From Isoetes taiwanensis (lineage: Eukaryota; Streptophyta; Lycopodiopsida; Isoetales; Isoetaceae): DNA of 64,000 bases. The notes beneath the pieces are model-generated. The model searched no databases. It was not told the origin of the DNA and saw only the letters and a program-made list of their open reading frames with translations. How positions within the stretch are numbered: position 1 is the first letter of the stretch; each line of letters opens with the position of its first letter. Below, piece after piece: positions 22,299 to 32,924 of this stretch. The DNA lies in the NCBI GenBank assembly GCA_021234155.1, contig JAJEKV010000240.1, forward strand, positions 186,001 to 250,000, in the 5' to 3' direction. Made by a program: the position numbers and the translations under genes.

Positions 22299-23849
22299 TA
22301 TGTCGTCCATGTTAAAGTGATAATGCCCTTAAATTTCATCATATTTTACAATGTCCTGCAAACTCAACACAAGATGCGCATGCCCCAGCTGAAAAGGAAC
22401 ACACTCCGCGAGGAATGCCATACACATATCATGTATAGGTGAAGCCCCTGGGAACAATATCTTCCAAGCAATTTTTGCCTATTGCAAATGAGTTTTTGGC
22501 CCCTCACCATTTAGCCAAATATTATAGAGACCCAACGTCTATTTGCCTTGATTTCTGGAGTGCAAAGTGGTTTATGATCATGTTTATCAATCTTTGTTTG
22601 ATTTTATTTATTTTGGCCTTTTTTTTCTCCCCCTTTCCTTTTTTTTTTTTTTTAGGCTGTTGAGGAAAGAACATACATTTTTTGGCATTCAGCATCAACC
22701 ACCTAATGGTAGCCGATGGGATTTGAACTTGTGGCGAATGGAAGTCAATTCAAACAAACTTCTTTTTCTCAATGGTTAGCAGACTTGGCTATTTCCCCCT
22801 ACAACAACTCCTGCAATTCTAGCCTATCCACGTAATTGTACATGAGTGGAAAATTTGAAACGCAATGGGAACGTCAATTTTGAATTGATTTTGCATCATG
22901 GCAAAGCCAACTTCATTTTACGACCTAATGAAGATGAGCCCTTAGAACAAAAATAGAGGGAAAAAATGTTTTGGGGGTCTGTTTAGGGCCTATTCTTTGG
23001 ACTTTACCAAAAACTAAAGGAATTTGTACGGCCATACTCAAAATTCATATCCTCAAAAGATATTTTACCTCGCTTGGTCACTGTCACTGCCACATAGATC
23101 AAAACTGAAAATGAAAGAATTATAAACCTTGAATGTAGATTCACATATCCCTACCCAAGTGCCACAAGGAGCTAAAAAAGGAATGATATATATGTAAATC
23201 AGTTCCACCTTGATTGAATACTAGTAACCACAATTGCCTCAATGGCTTATGTTGTCTATACTAGAAATGGGCATAGGGATAAATTTGCCAAGAGGTAAAT
23301 ATATCCAAATGGAGATTACGAACGACAATTCCCATGAGCAAAATTTGAGCCCGCCTTATTTTCACTCATATATAATTCAGTTTCCTTTTCTGTTTGACAC
23401 TATTTATTTGAAGCTAATTTGTTTGAAGCATCCTGGTGCTGACACGTATGTGACCCAAAATTCTTGCACGGCCTTTCCCCCTGTTTCGTGCTTTGCCGCT
23501 GCGGACCTCTGTCACATGCCATAGCCAGATCCAGTGATAGTGCAGCAGTAGAGCAACTGGATGCGGTAGAAGCTACAGCCACAGCCAGGACGGCCATAGG
23601 GGAGCTCACTATTATTTCTCATGTATTGCCCCTGCCCATACTAAAACGACACAGTGAGGAGCTTAAAGCAAGTGGCTTTTCCTTTCTGCTTTCGGCTATG
23701 GCTGTGGCAACAAGAAATCGTCATTCTCTGCTAGAGCTGGTGGATACCCCGAAGACATGGTGGTATATATTTCTTTCCTCTAACCCCATTCTCAGCCTTC
23801 AAAACACTTTGATTTTTCCCACCGGAATCCCTAATAGCCTTGAATTCAT
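22299..23849. other. No gene recognised
   Basis: AT-rich DNA with a T-rich run near 22620-22655. The open frames at 23234-23524 and 23464-23871 have no recognisable domain and probably arise by chance. Confidence 0.45.
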
Positions 23850-24062
23850 GTGGTCATGTCCGATCCAGTAAGAAGGCCATCAAACAGCACTGGCCCAATG
23901 CCAAGAACCTCCTTTTTCAAGCAGTTGGGCCCTGCAAGTCCTCGCTCGGACCAAATCACTCCTGTTGGATTCAGTTCCAGCCATGTCTGGCCCTCAAAGA
24001 TTGTATCGAATACCTTTAAGCTGCCATCAAAACCGATTCATGTTTCATGCTTCGAGCTTTAG
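23850..24062 (+). CDS. Hypothetical short Ser/Pro-rich open frame
   Basis: Seventy codons beginning MVMSDPVRRPSNSTGPMPRT and continuing with a Ser/Pro-rich, basic composition unlike random AT-rich DNA. It could be a first exon or an N-terminal fragment of a lost gene. The last third overlaps a direct duplication (CATTCATGTTTCATGCTT, near 24040 and 24100), which argues against a conserved 3' end. Function unknown. Confidence 0.2.
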   Translation: MVMSDPVRRPSNSTGPMPRTSFFKQLGPASPRSDQITPVGFSSSHVWPSKIVSNTFKLPSKPIHVSCFEL

Positions 24063-24363
24063 GCACCGGTTACTTTGAGTGATGGTGCCTCATAACCATT
24101 CATGTTTCATGCTTAGAGCTTTAGGTTTAGTTTTTTTTTCTGGGCTTGCAAATTGTGGCTATATGGGTGCTCTGTTTTCTAGCTACAGCTATGGCAGCAA
24201 GAAGTTTCCTGTTTTCTCCTTTATTTTCTTTTTTTGGATTTAACAGATATGGCCTTACAGACAGGTTTCTATAATTCTTAAACTAGACCACCGAACTGTC
24301 TCAGCACCTGTGTGCCTAGCAAAATCAATTGCCCCTTGCGGACATTGAGAACTAGTTGCTTTT

Positions 24364-24732
24364 ATGACATTGGCAATTTTGTCCGTAGTATCATTAGATG
24401 ATCGATGCCCACATAAATTTGCTGACAATATTTTTCTTCAGGCTATGATGTGGGGCATTTGCCTGTTCTTTTCTTGTGATGGGACTACTATTATGCCTAA
24501 TTTGGTCCATAACCAACCACGAACATGGTTGATCATGCATCTTGTATTAGCACAGACAGGGACAAATGCAAATGTAACTCGAAAATTTCAAGCTCATAGT
24601 CTGAAGTTAAAGACGTTCTACAGGGTCCGGCACTTCTGGAAAATAAAGGATGTCATGAAAACAATTTATTCCTGTTGGCAACTGCCGCGTGCAGATCCAG
24701 CCGAACTGCCAATTGCGAGCAGGATTTGTTAT
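24364..24732 (+). CDS. Hypothetical open frame interrupted by a hAT-type insertion
   Basis: About 123 codons are open from 24364 up to the insertion point at 24732. If the 706-base insertion and one copy of its 8-base duplication are ignored, the frame stays open for about 15 more codons beyond 25446. No domain is recognised. The sequence has several Cys and His but no clear pattern. It may be a decayed exon or chance. Confidence 0.2.
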
Positions 24733-25438
24733 CAGGGTTCGAAAAAAGTGAGGTTAACCTTACGTTTTGTCCTGCAAAATTTGCCAATATCCAGTTCTTG
24801 TTGAGATGAGCAGGACATGATGTCCTACAAAAAACACTAATGAATTGGACTTTGTCCTACTAATTTTTGAAGAGTAGGATTTTGTCCTAAGGGGAGGAGG
24901 ATTTTTTTAGTATGTATATTTATAAAATATAACTTATCTTATATATAAAAATCTACTTTAAAATATTAACCAAAACATTGGATTATCTTTTCTTTTTAAA
25001 TTCAAATATATAAATCTAAATTTTCTCTCTCATTTTTTCCTTTTCTGACCTCTTCGATGTACATGGACGGGAACAGAAATAGGCAGATAGAATAGCAGAA
25101 AGCGACCACTTCCTGCCCCATTTCGTCCATGGCCATGGCCCAATAATATACGCAGGCGATCCATTCAAGTTCTAACCATAGCCCAGACGTATAGAAAGTT
25201 TCCAATTTTTTACTCTTTTCGAGTTTCATTTTTCAATGGGAAACAAGAAAAGGACCTAGACAAGTAATGACACATTCATTTTTGCTTAATCAAAGCATTG
25301 CATTTTTGTGTATAAGATTTCATTATCTTTGGACTTTGTCCTGGATTGGACATGTCCTCTGAAATTTGAGATGTCCTATTTATCTCAATACCAAAAGGAT
25401 TTTTGTTTACCTCACTTTTTATAAAATTTCGAACCCTG
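24733..25438. mobile_element. 706-bp non-autonomous hAT-type element
   Basis: The left end CAGGGTTCGAAA is matched by TTTCGAACCCTG at the right end, and AAAGTGAGGT follows a few bases inside on both sides. TTTGTTAT is duplicated at 24725-24732 and 25439-25446. CAGGG termini plus an 8-base target duplication define the hAT superfamily. No transposase is present. GTCCTAC/AGGACA words recur within the element, as subterminal motifs often do. Confidence 0.93.
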
Positions 25439-25446
25439 TTTGTTAT

Positions 25447-26821
25447 GCAGCCACCGACAATTGTTCCTCCGAATCTAACATGCTGTTGAGATAAAATTTT
25501 GCAAAATTCATTTTGCCATTGATTAAAATTTATTGCAAAATTCATTTTGCCTTTGATTAAAATTTGACATTTACGTGACCCCTAAATGCAAAGACTCTTT
25601 CAATAACACCATTTGTTTAGGTATGTTGCTATAATATCATATAGAAACTCCTGATGTTTGTGATGTTATGTTTTGTTATATCAACCAAACCAATGGGTTT
25701 GAGATCATACGAGCATAATAGGAGCCCGATTCTATAAGGAATTGCAAATATCAATGGGTTTGATATCATACGAGCATAGAAGTCTATAAGTCATGCTAAA
25801 AGCAATGTAAACTGAATTAGGGTTGGCTACGTGCTTTAGAATAGTGAAGTCCATATCCATGTTACAATCGCAAGCCAATGATTAATACTTTGCATAAAGA
25901 TTCTATGAGCAACATAACATAGGCAGGTGTGCTCATTCTCCAAATGTCATCTTGGACTTGGTCTCAATGCAAATGCTTTAGATCTTACCCATATGAACTA
26001 TTATAGATCAAGCCCTATTTATTGCACACAATCTCGCTTTTGTCATGACATTTTATGTGACATATAGGATCAAACCTCTACATGTCACGGCTCTAAATAT
26101 GGTACTTCCACACATCACTAAGCACATGTTTATTAGGGGCTTTATTTTCTTTCCTTTTCTTTTTTGGCCTGTTATGACAATAATGTTACCTTTACAAAAT
26201 TAATGTGAAATATGAACAATTCTAGAGAAAAATTCATGATAGTCCATTTTTTAGAGAGATGAAGGAATCTTTATAATGCATTAAACATTTATAATGCACT
26301 TTTAAGAGAGATGAAGGAATCTTGAACATCAAGTGTGTTTTGCACCGTTGCGAATAAATAAAATCTATTACTAGGCAGGCATTGCCTTAACAGGTTGGAC
26401 ATTAATAGTGGTCCAACCTCACATGTTTGGAACCAGAGAAATGTTTGCGGCGGCCAAGGCCACCGCGACAAATTTCTTGTAACAATAAGGCTATTGATCA
26501 ACTCAAATGCATACATTTGTAATAGTTACAATCATTTTCACCACTTTGAGCCATCATTTTTATAAACTCTAAACCGTTGAACTAAAGCTTTCCCTTTTAT
26601 TACTCCAAACACCATAGAACTTCTTAGGTTATATAGACATCTTTGTCAATGAGCAACTAAATTAAAATGATCTTGCTAGCATTAAATATTTTAATTACCC
26701 AATTTGGTGCTTTGTAGTAGAATATGCTTATTAATATTTTTTGGTATATAAAAACACAACCCAAGATGTTTCCAACTTGTTTGAGTAGTAAAAAACAAAA
26801 AAGCTGCATAGACCATACTTA
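25447..26821. other. No gene recognised
   Basis: AT-rich DNA. A short direct duplication of TCAATGGGTTTGA...ATCATACGAGCAT lies near 25690-25780. No coding domain found. Confidence 0.5.
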
Positions 26822-26830
26822 CCCGTATTG

Positions 26831-27525
26831 TGCTCAGGATACTTTTACCCTTGATTCGGTGATCCCGGAGATAAATTTACCGTCCTCCGGGATCACGGGT
26901 CTCTCGGCGAAGTCCGTTAGGGGAGACCCGTTACGAAATCTGGCCGGGCGCCCGCGTCGGCGGACCATCCCGTCGTCAAATCCCGTGCAATGCGGACGTC
27001 CGTCCTCGAGAGATCCCGCCTCGGGATCATCCCGCGATCCCCTCCTCAGGGATCCCCCGGTCGTTGGTACATTGCGTGCGGGCGATATCCGCCGAGGTGA
27101 TCCCCTCCTCGGGATCCCGGCACCCGGGTGTGGATCCCCTCCTCAGGATCGCGTGAGTGGCTGATACTTGCCCGGACTCTATCGGCGGAGTTGATCCCCA
27201 CCTCCGGGATCACCGGGCACCCGGATCGCGGATCCCCTCCTCGGGATCACCCGTAGGTAGCTGACTCTTGGCGGACCCTATCATGAGGTGATCCCCTCCT
27301 CGGGATCCCCGGCACCCGGACAGCGGATCCCCTCCTCGGGATCACCCCGGCGTGCTTGGCCGGGCGCTATCGCCCTATGTGATCCCCTCCTCAGGGATCC
27401 CGGGCACGGGGCGGGGATGCCCTCCTCCAGGATCACCCCCCGTGGCTGATAACGGCGGACGCTATCTGCCGTGGTGATCCCCTCCTCCGGGATCCCCGAT
27501 ATGGTGATGTGGATCCCGTGACTTG
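26831..27525 (+). repeat. Left TIR of the MULE, a GATC-rich higher-order minisatellite
   Basis: After about 75 bases of unique terminus, the repeat is built of GATCCCCTCCTCCGGGATC modules, each an imperfect palindrome. They alternate with GGCACCCGGA and CTGATAACGGCGGACGCTAT spacers in a higher-order unit of roughly 100 bases. The inverted counterpart is 35860-37006. Variation is mostly loss or gain of single C or G. Confidence 0.9.
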
Positions 27526-27804
27526 GAATTCACTGTTAGATGCAAACCGAGGTGGTTTGACCATACTGTCCTCCGGGATCACCACGTCATTTGCCCCTGT
27601 GATTCCGGAGGCCAGAATATGAGAACGTTTGGACGGTGGAGATAGCGGCGTGGACTAATCAGGTGGTCCAAGTTTGAATTTTGCCAGCCCATGCACGGAC
27701 AAACCAATACAATGAAAACACTTGGACGTTCTGAGACCACCCTCCGGGATCACCATCTGAGTGTGGTTCATCCCTGTTGCGTGTTGATGTCGAAGTAGCG
27801 AGGC

Positions 27805-30681
27805 ATGGAGGAGGAGCGCAATGCGGCTGTGGCTGCGGCAGCTATGGACGAGTTAGAGGAGAAGAGAGAAGAGGTAAGTTCAAGGGCTTTAAACAAGCGT
27901 TGTCATTCTGTGTTTAATGTTTTTATTTCCAGCTTAGGGCTGAAATCTGACCGAAACACCTCCAAATGGCCTGTTTGATCATGGCAACTTACATTGGTAT
28001 CCCGAAGAGCATTTTGTACCGATATTCAAGGGGTAGCCGGATGCTTGTTTGGACTTGCTACATCCATACTGAGGCGGGTCCAAGATTTCGTTCTTGGGGA
28101 GCGGAGGAATTGTGAAGCACCCGCCAATTTCTATCTAAGAAGTTGATTGCACGAGAGAGTGTTAAAAGACCCTACAAGGATTCCTATATGGCGTTGAAGA
28201 GGTATTGGTTTGATTCATGTGTTTGTGTTTTAAATCATGAGTCCAAGATTATGTGTTTGATAGGTTATGTGTTTGATTATAATTCTTGCTTTTTTAAGTC
28301 ATTTGAGGTGCTTGTCATTAAGATTACACCTAGTAGATCAAAACTAACTTGTAATGCACAATACAGATATTGGTGTTCATATGGACCTCAAGACAAGACA
28401 GCAAACACTCATGTGGTTGAGGAAAGACCACGTCCACCGGGCACACGTAGGAAAAGGGTTGAGAGGGGAGAGGGCATACGTAGGGGCTGCCAGTGCCATT
28501 TCACAATCAGGCAACTCTATTTCCTTCCAGAATTTTCACATATCACTTATTATGGGTTTGATCACAAGAATATCCAAGGTTTGCCCTGCCATGGTAGGTT
28601 TGTTGACCCATCCTCTGGAGTTAAGTTCAAGCTAGCACCCTGGATCTCACAAGAATTGAGGGAATGGGTAAGACAGAAGCTTGTCCAATGGCACACGCCA
28701 CGTAGTGTCATGAACATGCATGAAGAGAGGTGGAGGTTGAGACTTGAAGTGAATGGACAGGAAAGGATGTGTAGGGATGATGTGTTGAAAATTCGGGACG
28801 TGTACAATATTGAAAAGGGAGTTGTTAACATGGAAGCTACATGAAGATCTTCCCACTAGCATTGACATGTGGGTTCAACAACATCAAGATTCTGTGTTCA
28901 TGTATGAGCAAGGAGACTTGTTTCAATTAGGAGTTATGACTCCAATCCAAAGGGAGTCCATGCTGAAATTTGGCAAGAACAAAGCCATTTGCATGGACTC
29001 TACTTTCAAAACAAACGACAAGAGGTGCGGTTCTTCCTCAACTTTTATTGTGTGTTGATTTGATTATTGTGTATGGTTTAATGCAGGTTCTATCTTTTCA
29101 CACTTCTCGCCTTTGATGAGTATTCCAATGGTTTACCATTGGCTTATGTTATTACCAATTCTCAAAAGAGTGGAGCTATAACAAAGTGGATGCAAGCACT
29201 AAAGGAGTCCTTATGCGAGATGATCACGATTGGCAACCTTCTTGCATCATTACGAGATGATGCCCATCTTTGAGATAAAGGCCGTGAAAAAAGTAACTTG
29301 TCAAACTCTAATCCTTGGAAGCAAATCATATTTGCACTAACATTGTTTAATTTCATAGGTTTTTCCTAGTGTGCCCGTGCAAATTTGCATATGGCACGTG
29401 AGGAGGGCTTGGATCAAGTGGTTGCAGATAGGTGGCACGTAACGATCTGTTCAAGGAACTTGGTTACATTATGTACAGGACAGAAGGTCCTCTAGGGGAC
29501 AATGTGTACGGTGTGAAGAGTATAGGAGGCAGATGGGAGGGAGGCAACTAGGAAATTGGAAGACTTATTGAGGAAGAATCCTCAATACCCCAAGTTGGCG
29601 GCTTACATGAGTAAGGAGTGGACCAAAACATTTGCCAATGGGTATTGGCTACAAGGATGTACCCTCACTCCAACCAAGAGACTAATGCAGCCATAGAGGC
29701 ATGGCATTGTGCCTTGAAAAGGGCTGGGCATTCAAAAGCGAGCACTCAGGGGCGGAGGATTGGTAGCTCCTCTACATTCTAACCAACAAGCGTGGAGACA
29801 CACATGGCATACATCAGGTATAACTTCTAATCATCATTTGTAGCCTATTTTGATTTTGCAAGACTATAATTCTTTTGTCATCTAGGTCCATGAAGGAAGG
29901 GGTTTGTGGTGAACACCTCCCGAGGAAGAGATAATCTGGGTGTGCCATATTGGGTGCAAGGAAGATTGTTGATGAAGCAGGTCACATTCACTACCCAAGA
30001 AGGTGAGGCAGAAGTGCAAAGTGAGCGCACTCTAGGGCAAGGACCATACTTTGTGAACGGGGCACACAAGAACTGGGCATCTTTGTGGATGTCCCAGGGG
30101 AGCCAAGGGCAACTTATGTAAGCACCAAGTTAAGGTCATGCAAATGTTGGGCCTTCTGGGGATCAAGATCTTTTACGAGGTGCTTGGATCTCAATATGGG
30201 TCAATTGGTGGGGGCATGGACTACTTGAGGCCATGTGAGGATCATGGGGCCCCTCATGGGAGGAAACCACATCTAAGATGTGGTTGAGATTGTAAGCTTG
30301 GACGAGTCTCCCTCTCAAAAGGAGACAAGGATTAACCTGGATAAGACAAGGAGATCTTTACAAGAAGTCATTGCTAGAGTGATGTCAAGGGCAGAAAAAG
30401 ATCCAGGCATGCTAATTGCAACTGATTCACTCATGAGACAACTCGACACGCGGCTTGAAAGAATGGATGATGTTGGCCACACAGACTCTAACAGAACCAT
30501 AACATGTATCCCCACTAATGCAGTGGAAGAGGAGTGTGGTAATAGTTTGGTAAGGCTGAAGCCTCTGATAGAAATTGGGAAGAGGAAAGACAAGGAAACC
30601 AAGAAGAGTTGGAAGCAAGTTGAGATGGAGGGCCTGTTTGAGAATGGCATCGTGAGTTTGTTGTTGTTTAATGCTCATTGA
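27805..30681 (+). pseudogene. MULE transposase, spliced and degenerate
   Basis: Exon 1 (27805-27873) encodes MEEERNAAVAAAAMDELEEK and ends at donor GTAAGT. Later blocks read YWCSYGPQDKTA, then RRGCQCHFTIRQLYFLPEF (28143-28844), a Cys/His N-terminal DNA-binding type region. The catalytic core follows: NKAICMDSTFKTN (about 28980-29018; first Asp), an intron (GTGCGGTTC...TGCAG), FTLLAFDEYSNGLPLAYVIT (29095-29155), a DDAHL motif near 29255 (second Asp), another intron, ICIWHVRRAWIKW near 29375-29415, and NAAIEAWHCALKR near 29680-29715 (candidate third acidic residue). The tail continues to 30681. In-frame stops (for example near 27940) and several frameshifts break it. The MULE core pattern and the 9-base duplication support each other. 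Confidence 0.82.
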
Positions 30682-30907
30682 CACCTCATGAGCTTCATTG
30701 TCTTGTTAATTGTTCAGGTCAAGTTTAGAGTTTTGTAAACAGTAGGTATAAATAAATCAATATTCACCTATGTACTTATAAATATTGTCAATGTTATCAA
30801 TGTTTATTGTTAGGAGTTAAATGTTAGGATAATTTAGAACCTTGAGTTAAATGTTTAATGTTTAGAGTTTAGACCATAGGATAAAAAACTAATAAAAAAA
30901 GCGTACG

Positions 30908-31194
30908 TGGGATCCCCTCCTCCGGGATCCCGCGTCCGCCTGTAATGTGATCCCGTCCTCCGGGATCACACACTAACGAAAACGGGATCCCCTCCTCCGG
31001 GATCCCGCGTGCGCCAGCCTGGTGATCCCGTTCTCCGGGATCCCGCGTCCGCCTTGCTGGTGATCCCGTCCTCCGGGATCACACACTGGTTATAACGGGA
31101 TCCCCTCCTCCGGGATCACACACTGGTTATAACAGGATCCCCTCCTCCGGGATCCCGCGTCCGCCTGCCTGGTGATCCCGTCCTCCGGGATCAC
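30908..31194. repeat. Internal GATC-rich array 1 of the MULE
   Basis: GGGATCCCCTCCTCCGGGAT modules alternate with TGATCCCGTCCTCCGGGATC modules, separated by GCGTCCGCCTG and ACACACTAACG spacers. It lies between the 3' ends of the transposase gene and the small minus-strand gene. Its flanks (ACCATAGGATAAAA before, GAATATGTTAATAT and ATATGTCTTGGA after) recur around array 2, so a block including the array was duplicated. Confidence 0.93.
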
Positions 31195-31378
31195 AGGATT
31201 GAATATGTTAATATATTATTTATCATATCCCTTAACCATTGAAATATGTCTTGGAATAACCATTGAAATATGTCTTGGAATAGTGGAAACATTGAAGTAT
31301 TACTTTTAATAAGCTTTGAAACATTGAACTTAATACAATGGCTTAAAACTGACATTCCAATTCGGAATCACTCTGAAT
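31195..31378. other. 3' flank duplicated within the MULE
   Basis: AT-rich segment with ACCATTGAAATATGTCTTGGA repeated twice. A diverged copy lies after array 2 (about 32529-32720). Confidence 0.7.
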
Positions 31379-31937
31379 CTACCTCTCCCCGCTTGTTGCC
31401 ATGGCTTCTGCCCGGACGTCCTCCTCAGTTACATCTGGCACACCGCAGGGTAGTCTCCACATCATGTGATCGAAGATATCGCATAGGGTTGGCTCAGACC
31501 CCTCTAGGACATCCCTGATCAGAACCTTCTTTCGCAGCCTCCGTGCATCATACATTTCCTCGAAGCAGGCTTTTAGGGTGTTGCCTTCCCAGACAACGTC
31601 CATAGCTAGCAAACGCTTCAAAGCCTTGCCCTGGATAATACACTTCTTCAATTCCCAAAGCAATGCCCTATGGGTTGGCCTACTACCGGGAACATAGTCA
31701 AGAGGCCTAGGGGTCTCCCTGAATTCCCCATTCTCCACGGTCTCTGCATGAAGCATGAGGGGATCATGAAAAGATTAATATGAAAGTAGAACATGAATAT
31801 GAAGCTTACCGAGCGTTTTGATGCCGTCGGTTGGGCGAAGACTCTAGGCCCACATCCTCCTGAATTTCATTCAAGTGGGCGAGAATATCCTCAAGACTAT
31901 GGGCATTGATGGCTTTGCTCTCGGCAACTTTGTTGTC
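31379..31937 (-). CDS. Small two-exon gene of the MULE, unknown function
   Basis: On the minus strand, exon 1 (about 31937-31812) encodes DNKVAESKAINAHSLEDILA and ends in a donor GTAAGC. An intron of about 68 bases ends CATGCAG. Exon 2 (31743-31379) encodes TVENGEFRETPRPLDYVPGS through VTEEDVRAEAMATSGER and a stop. A TATA box lies about 120 bases upstream. The protein is charged, has no transmembrane segment and matches no family I know. A frame mismatch near the putative ATG (about 31955) leaves the start uncertain. It sits between two GATC-rich arrays, within the transposon. Confidence 0.5.
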
Positions 31938-32056
31938 GGGTCCTCACCATTTGGCTTGAGCGAGTAAGCAACCGAAACCGAGAGGCGCTCTTGAACTCAA
32001 GCGAGAGACTGCACTCTTTGAACTCAACTTTCTACCAAGAACATGTAAGGCAAGAG

Positions 32057-32064
32057 TATATATA
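32057..32064 (-). promoter_or_regulatory. TATA box of the small MULE gene
   Basis: TATATATA (minus-strand context GTCTATATATACTC) lies 120-130 bases upstream of the first exon of the small gene. Confidence 0.45.
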
Positions 32065-32220
32065 GACTCATGAGCCAACCATTGTACTATCGGATTTGTA
32101 CAACGGTTAAGCCATGATTTCAATTTCTAAAGGTAAGACCATAGGATAAAAGGTTTAGAGTTTGCGAGTTAAGACCATTGAGCCTTGGACCATAGTACCA
32201 AAAGTAATAAAAATACGTGC

Positions 32221-32528
32221 GGGGATCCCTCCTCAGGGATCGCGTCCGCTACTAGGTGATCCCGTCCTCGGGATCACATATTAATAAAAGCGGGATCCCC
32301 TCCTCCGGGATCCAGCGTCGCTTGTAATTTGATCCCGTCCTCGGGATCACACACTAACAGCGGGATCCCCTCGATCCCGGGATCCGCGTCACCTACTTGG
32401 TGATCCCTCCTCCGGGATCCCGCGTGCTGCTTGGTGATCCGCCCTCCTCGGGATCACACACCCTTAAAAATAGATCCCGTCCTCGGGATCCCGTCCACTG
32501 CTTGCTGATCCCGCCCTCCGGGATCACA
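32221..32528. repeat. Internal GATC-rich array 2 of the MULE
   Basis: The same two alternating GATC palindromic modules as array 1, more degraded. The array lies upstream of the small gene and downstream of the Ulp1-like gene. Modules differ mainly by one- or two-base C/G losses. Confidence 0.92.
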
Positions 32529-32924
32529 GCATTGAACATGTTAATATGTTAGTTATCATAGGCCGACCATTGAAATTATGAATATATTAACCATTGAAAT
32601 TATGAATATATTATTAACCATTGGAATATGTCTTGGACCAGTGGCAATAATAAACTTTGATGTTGAAACTATGGTGGAAGCTTTGAAGCATTAATCTTTG
32701 GTGCATTGAGCCATTTACCTTTGTCATAAAACAATAAAATTACACTAACTCAAAAGCCAAAATTACATTCAAGTGTTCGGTTTTGACATTGAAGTCTTGA
32801 AGAAGATATTCACATTCAAGAAAATTACATTCAAGTGTTCGGATATTCACATTCAAGAAAATATTCACATTCAAAGTTTTTTGAGATATTCACATTCACA
32901 AATTTTTAGATCTTTACCAGAATG

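Noticed and set aside
26870-27510. CRISPR-like appearance of regularly spaced GATCCCC repeats
   Set aside because: The repeats are palindromic modules in a MULE terminal repeat of a plant-type genome, with spacers that are themselves repeated. No cas genes are present.
29878-30121. A SWIM-type zinc finger at the end of the MULE transposase
   Set aside because: Cys and His residues are present near 30120-30200 but I could not find the C-x-C...C-x-H spacing in one frame.
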